NCBI RefSeq assembly: GCF_021431965.1
Contig: NZ_CP090370.1
Span: forward strand, 2,170,001 to 2,234,000
Direction of reading: 5' to 3'
DNA length: 64,000 nucleotides
Source of the DNA: Erythrobacter sp. SDW2
GTDB lineage: Bacteria > Pseudomonadota > Alphaproteobacteria > Sphingomonadales > Sphingomonadaceae
The notes beneath the pieces were generated by a model. That model was not told the DNA's origin. It searched no databases and worked only from the letters and a program-made list of their open reading frames with translations. Every line of letters begins with the position of its first letter. Within the stretch, counting starts at the first letter, position 1. Positions 60,172 through 64,000 of the stretch are shown here, piece after piece. A program made the position numbers and the translations under genes.

Positions 60172-60762
60172 ATGGCCAGCCGCATGATCGAGAGACTTCC
60201 CAAACCGTTGTTGCTGGCTTCTGCTGCCTTGTCCCTGACAGCCGCAGCGGCCGGCACCGCATACACCGTCGACAGCGCAGGCAGCAATGTCTCGGCCAAG
60301 GTCGCTTTCCTCGGGCTCGGCAGCAAGACCGCGGATTTCCCCGAACTTTCCGGGACAGCCCGCCTGTCACCCACCGATCCGCAACAGATCGACCTCGATG
60401 TGAAGATCGATGCGCGCGCCCTCACCGCCCCTGACAAGACCACGCGTGAAAGGCTCAAGGGCGAGAAGTTCTTCTGGGTCGAGAAATACCCCACCGTCCG
60501 GTTCCAGGGCAGTCGCATGGTGCTCAAGGACGGCATGACCGGCACGGTTCAGGGCACTCTGACCGCACGCGGAGTGGCAAAGCCGGTGACGCTGGCGATC
60601 GCCTTCGATAGCCCGCCGGCCAAGGCGAAACCGGGCGAGGTGATTACGCTGACCGGCACGACCAGGATCAACCGCTACGATTTCGGCATGAAGTCCTATT
60701 CGCTGATCGTCGGCAAGACCGTGAACATTACCCTCAAGGCGCGGCTGCGTCCGGCGGGTTAA
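60172..60762 (+). CDS. YceI family exported protein
   Basis: A 196-residue YceI-family lipocalin-like protein. A signal-type N-terminus ([16 protein letters not shown]) precedes [53 protein letters not shown] and [18 protein letters not shown] match the family, which binds isoprenoids or long lipids. The start at 60172 or the in-frame ATG at 60184 are both possible. Its stop overlaps that of the convergent rbfA gene. Confidence 0.93.
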   Translation: MASRMIERLPKPLLLASAALSLTAAAAGTAYTVDSAGSNVSAKVAFLGLGSKTADFPELSGTARLSPTDPQQIDLDVKIDARALTAPDKTTRERLKGEKFFWVEKYPTVRFQGSRMVLKDGMTGTVQGTLTARGVAKPVTLAIAFDSPPAKAKPGEVITLTGTTRINRYDFGMKSYSLIVGKTVNITLKARLRPAG

Positions 60763-61157
60763 TCCTCGCCGTCGAGATCACGCGCGACCTTCGGATCGCT
60801 CAGCAGGCGTTCGATGCGTTCTGCCTCGTCGAAGCTTTCGTCGGCGCGGAATTGCAGCTTGGGCGCGAATTTGAGGCCCAGCCGCTTGGCGACTTCCTTT
60901 TGCAGGAAGGCCGTGTTCTGGCGCAGCGCCTTGACGATGGTGTCCTCGTCCTTGCCGAGCAGGGGCTTCACATAGACGCTGGCGTTGCGCAGGTCGGGCG
61001 ACATGCGCACTTCGGTCACAGCGATGTTGGCGGCGCTGACGGTATCGTCATGCACCTCCTGCCGTGCGAGCAGCTCGCTGAGGATATGTCGCACCCGCTC
61101 GCCCACCTTGAGGACGCGGACCGAGTGCTGCTCGGGGGTGAATTGCTGTCGGGCCAT
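60759..61157 (-). CDS. rbfA: Ribosome-binding factor A
   Basis: A 132-residue RbfA, which helps 16S rRNA maturation in the small subunit. It has [43 protein letters not shown] and [36 protein letters not shown], including the KH-type core. The start at 61157 overlaps the thioesterase stop as TGATG. The usual neighbour truB is 7 kb away. Confidence 0.95.
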   Translation of the reverse strand: MARQQFTPEQHSVRVLKVGERVRHILSELLARQEVHDDTVSAANIAVTEVRMSPDLRNASVYVKPLLGKDEDTIVKALRQNTAFLQKEVAKRLGLKFAPKLQFRADESFDEAERIERLLSDPKVARDLDGED

Positions 61158-61570
61158 CAGCTTTTCCCTGTGGGTCGCGGCGTAGGAATGGCAGTGCTGG
61201 TCGCGCGGGCAAGCAGCGTGCCGTCAGGACCGAACAATTCGCCTTCGAGGAAGATCGCCCTCCGCCCGCGCCGCAGCACCCGTCCCTTGCCGAGCAGCGG
61301 ACCGGCGGGAACCGGCTTGAGGATCGTCATCGTCAGGTCGAGGTTGAGCGGAGCCTCGGCATGATCAGTGGCCCAGACATGTGCCCAGCCCATGACCTCG
61401 TCGAGGAACCCGGCAATCAGCCCGCCCTGCACGCTGCCGCGCGGAGTGATGAAGCTGTCAGGCGCGCGGAAGCGCAAGGTGATTTCCTCGCGCTCCCGGT
61501 CAAAGCCGTCGAACTCGACGCCCATCAGCTCTGCATGCGCGGCGCCGAGGGCGTGCTTTTCTTTCCTCAT
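61157..61570 (-). CDS. PaaI-family hotdog thioesterase
   Basis: A 137-residue hotdog-fold acyl-CoA thioesterase-like protein. It has [21 protein letters not shown], the [31 protein letters not shown] region of the PaaI/YbgC type, and [35 protein letters not shown]. The start at 61570 (MRKEKHAL) is chosen over 61621 because the extra 17 residues are not family-like; its ribosome site is weak. The stop overlaps the rbfA start. It is downstream of infB on the same strand. Confidence 0.85.
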   Translation of the reverse strand: MRKEKHALGAAHAELMGVEFDGFDREREEITLRFRAPDSFITPRGSVQGGLIAGFLDEVMGWAHVWATDHAEAPLNLDLTMTILKPVPAGPLLGKGRVLRRGRRAIFLEGELFGPDGTLLARATSTAIPTPRPTGKS

Positions 61571-61766
61571 ACCCACAAGATCCAAGGCAATGCCGCAATC
61601 AATAAAATTGACGGCAGGCATCCAGCTGTAAGACCACTATCGACAAAGCGCCGGTTGCGCGCCCACCACCCCTTCTTGACAGGTGGCAGGGAACTCCGTT
61701 GCTCGTTTCGACCGCGGCTTACCGGCATCGTGTCCTTTCCCTAGCTCGTCGAGCTTCGATGAAACT

Positions 61767-64000
61767 TTAGAGAGTCCGCTCACGCTCCTCGACTTCGAAG
61801 ACTTCGAGCTGGTCGCCCGGCTTGATGTCGTTCGTGTCGGCCAGCACCACGCCGCATTCGAGGCCGGTGCGGACTTCGTCCACGTCGTCCTTGAAGCGCC
61901 TGAGCGACGAAATGGTCGTCGCCGAGACAATGACATCGTCGCGGGTGAGACGCGCGTGGAGGCCCTTGCGGATAACGCCTTCCTCGACCAGCAGGCCGGC
62001 CGCCTTGTCCTTCTTGCCGGACTTGAAGACTTCCTTGACCAGTGCGCGGCCGACGACGTGCTCGATCCGCTCCGGACCCAGCTCGCCCGCCATCTCCTTG
62101 GCGATTTCCTCGGTCAGGTGATAGATGACGTCGTAATACATCATCCGCACGTTATCGCGCTTCACCAGGTCGCGCGCCTTGGGGTTCGGACGGACGTTGA
62201 AACCGAGGATCGGCGCGCCCGACGAAGCCGCCAGCGTCACATCGCTTTCGGTGATGGCGCCCACGCCCGCATGCAGCACGCGGACCTTGATGTCGTCGTT
62301 CGAAAGGTTGTGCAGCGCAGTCACGATCGCTTCGACCGAGCCCTGCACGTCGGCCTTCACCACCACCGGGAATTCGATCACGTTCGAGGCCAAGCCCGCG
62401 AACATGGTGTCGAAATTGGTCGGGGCAAGCGCGGTGCGCTTCTCGGTTGCCTTCTGCTGGCGGAAGGAGGCGACCTCGCGGGCTCGCTGTTCGTTCTCGA
62501 CCACGGTCAGCTGGTCACCGGCACGCGGCACGCCGCCGAGGCCGAGGACCTCGACCGGCATGGACGGACCGGCTTCCTTGATCTGCTTGCCCTGGTCGTC
62601 GATGATCGCGCGAACCTTGCCGCTTTCGGTGCCGACGACGAAGGTGTCGCCACGCTTCAGCGTACCGCGGTTGATCAGCACCGTCGCGACCGGGCCCCGG
62701 CCCTTGTCGAGCTGGGCTTCGATCACGGTTGCTTCCGCATCGCGGTCCGGATTGGCCCTGAGCTCCAGCAGTTCGGCCTGCAGTTCGATGGCTTCGAGCA
62801 GCTTGTCGAGCCCGGTCTTTTCCTTGGCCGAGATTTCGACATCCTGCACATCGCCCGACATCGCCTCGACGATGACTTCATGTTCGAGCAGGCGGGTGCG
62901 GATGTTGTTCGGATCCGCCTCCGGCTTGTCGATCTTGTTGATCGCCACGATCATCGGCACGCCGGCCGCCTTGGTGTGCTTGATGGCTTCGATCGTCTGC
63001 GGCATCACACCGTCATCGGCCGCGACCACCAGCACCACGATGTCGGTCACATTGGCCCCGCGCTGGCGCATTTCGGTAAAGGCGGCGTGGCCCGGCGTGT
63101 CGAGGAAGGTGATCTTCCCGCCGGACTTGGTTTTCACCTGGTAGCTGCCGATATGCTGGGTGATCCCGCCGGCTTCGCCCTTCACGACATTGGCACCGCG
63201 CAGCGCGTCGAGCAGGCTGGTCTTGCCGTGGTCGACATGGCCCATGATCGTCACCACCGGCGGCCGCGGCTTTAGCGTCTCTTCCGGATCGGTGTCGGTC
63301 GAGGTGTCGATATCGACATCGCTTTCCGAAACGCGGGTGATGTTGTGGCCGAATTCCTCGACCAGCAGCTCGGCCGTGTCCTGGTCGATCGTCTGGTTGA
63401 CGGTGACCATCATGCCCATGTTGAACAGCGCCTTCACCAGGTCGGCGCCCTTTTCGGCCATGCGGTTGGCGAGTTCCTGCACGGTGATCGCTTCCGGCAC
63501 CACGACATCGCGCACCTGCTTCTCGCGCGGCGCAGCGGGACCGCCGTGCAGGCGGCGTTCCTTCTCGCGCGCACGCTTGAGGGCGGCGAGCGAGCGGGCG
63601 CGGCGGCCTTCGTCCTCGTTGAGCGCCTTGGTGACGGTCAACTTGCCGGAGCGGCGCTTGTCCTTGCTTTCCTCGGCCGGAGCAGCGCGGCGCTCTTCCT
63701 TCTTCTTCTTTTCCGGGCGCTTGGGCTCAGGCCGTTCAACGGGCGTGAACTTGCGGGCAACGCTCGGGGTCGTTTCGGCTTCGGCAGGAGCTTCAGCAGC
63801 AGCCGCTTCCTCCACAGGAGCCGGGGCAGGCTCTTCCGCCTTGCGCTTCTCGGCCTCTTCCTCGGCCTTGCGGTTTTCTTCGGCGCGCTTCTTCTCTTCC
63901 TCGGCGGCCTTGCGGGCTTCCTCGGCTTCGCGGGCGGTCTGCTCGGCCAGCGTGGCGAGACGTGCTTCTTCCGCTTCGCGCTGCAGGCGGGCGACGCGTT
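61767..64000 (-). CDS. infB: Translation initiation factor IF-2 (5' end outside the window)
   Basis: The visible 743 C-terminal residues of IF-2; the reading frame is open to the window end, so the start lies outside. The first part is a long charged Glu/Ala/Arg/Lys repeat segment. It continues with the IF2-N type motif [35 protein letters not shown], then the G domain with [17 protein letters not shown] and NKIDKPEAD, then domains III and IV. IF-2 positions initiator tRNA. It would be followed by the thioesterase and rbfA. Confidence 0.98.
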   Translation of the reverse strand, partial: RVARLQREAEEARLATLAEQTAREAEEARKAAEEEKKRAEENRKAEEEAEKRKAEEPAPAPVEEAAAAEAPAEAETTPSVARKFTPVERPEPKRPEKKKKEERRAAPAEESKDKRRSGKLTVTKALNEDEGRRARSLAALKRAREKERRLHGGPAAPREKQVRDVVVPEAITVQELANRMAEKGADLVKALFNMGMMVTVNQTIDQDTAELLVEEFGHNITRVSESDVDIDTSTDTDPEETLKPRPPVVTIMGHVDHGKTSLLDALRGANVVKGEAGGITQHIGSYQVKTKSGGKITFLDTPGHAAFTEMRQRGANVTDIVVLVVAADDGVMPQTIEAIKHTKAAGVPMIVAINKIDKPEADPNNIRTRLLEHEVIVEAMSGDVQDVEISAKEKTGLDKLLEAIELQAELLELRANPDRDAEATVIEAQLDKGRGPVATVLINRGTLKRGDTFVVGTESGKVRAIIDDQGKQIKEAGPSMPVEVLGLGGVPRAGDQLTVVENEQRAREVASFRQQKATEKRTALAPTNFDTMFAGLASNVIEFPVVVKADVQGSVEAIVTALHNLSNDDIKVRVLHAGVGAITESDVTLAASSGAPILGFNVRPNPKARDLVKRDNVRMMYYDVIYHLTEEIAKEMAGELGPERIEHVVGRALVKEVFKSGKKDKAAGLLVEEGVIRKGLHARLTRDDVIVSATTISSLRRFKDDVDEVRTGLECGVVLADTNDIKPGDQLEVFEVEERERTL

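Noticed and set aside
61683-63275. Plus-strand ORF of 530 codons antisense to infB
   Set aside because: It is antisense to IF-2, which is clearly real. The encoded protein is low-complexity and has no motif.

Overview
The window looks like a chromosome segment of a GC-rich alphaproteobacterium, most likely order Sphingomonadales and probably an Erythrobacter- or Sphingopyxis-like marine or aquatic relative. The evidence is gcrA, a mitochondrial-type NDUFS4-like complex I accessory gene, a DUF6456 gene, a large TonB-dependent receptor next to a flavin-dependent halogenase, a short SRP RNA beside dnaX, and GAnTC-lineage housekeeping gene order. Genus assignment is inference.

Layout. 1-11 kb: housekeeping genes (hup, lon, ybaB, dnaX, SRP RNA, NDUFS4-like subunit, hrpB, an aldo/keto reductase, polyprenyl synthase, chorismate mutase). 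11.5-16.5 kb: a PhoP/PhoQ-like two-component pair with a PepSY protein, a SIMPL-domain protein and an amidohydrolase. 16.5-24.3 kb: an ABC-F ATPase carrying an in-frame palindromic repeat, a uracil-DNA glycosylase family gene, DUF6456, an XRE regulator coupled to a glycosyltransferase, and yajC-secD-secF.

24.4-29.3 kb: tRNA-Pro(GGG), then a compact run of overlapping genes that I read as a lasso-peptide operon: HprK-like kinase, sulfotransferase, PqqD-like B1, B2 protease and Asn-synthase-like cyclase. It ends with a 50-codon precursor gene (29055-29207) that is below the usual ORF cut-off. The precursor has a YxxPxL leader motif, a Gly placed for an 8-residue ring to Glu, and a C-terminal Ser, which suits a peptide kinase. 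The sulfotransferase is an unusual extra tailoring gene. This is the most interesting system in the window.

29.3-30.5 kb: two tandem phage-tail-collar (MdpB-type) paralogues. 30.6-42.9 kb: a beta-glucan/laminarin-type utilisation locus: TonB receptor, GH16, LacI regulator, MFS, GH3 and a FucP-like sugar transporter on the minus strand, with a tryptophan-halogenase-family gene divergent from the receptor. TGAACGTTCA-type palindromes lie upstream of the receptor and of the GH3 gene and are good candidates for the LacI operator.

43-49.5 kb: tRNA-Ser(CGA), hspQ, an ABC-2 permease, gcrA, DUF1993, a DUF3142 lipoprotein, a large unknown exported protein and a spermidine-synthase-like protein. 49.6-64 kb: pnp, rpsO and truB, then a galactose locus (SSF symporter divergent from galT-galK), an M50 protease, tdk, an AbgT transporter and YceI, then rbfA, a thioesterase and infB (cut by the window end). 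The usual infB-rbfA-truB-rpsO-pnp order is thus split by about 7 kb of metabolic genes, and truB is translationally coupled to the sugar symporter.

No CRISPR array, transposase, integrase or rRNA was seen.
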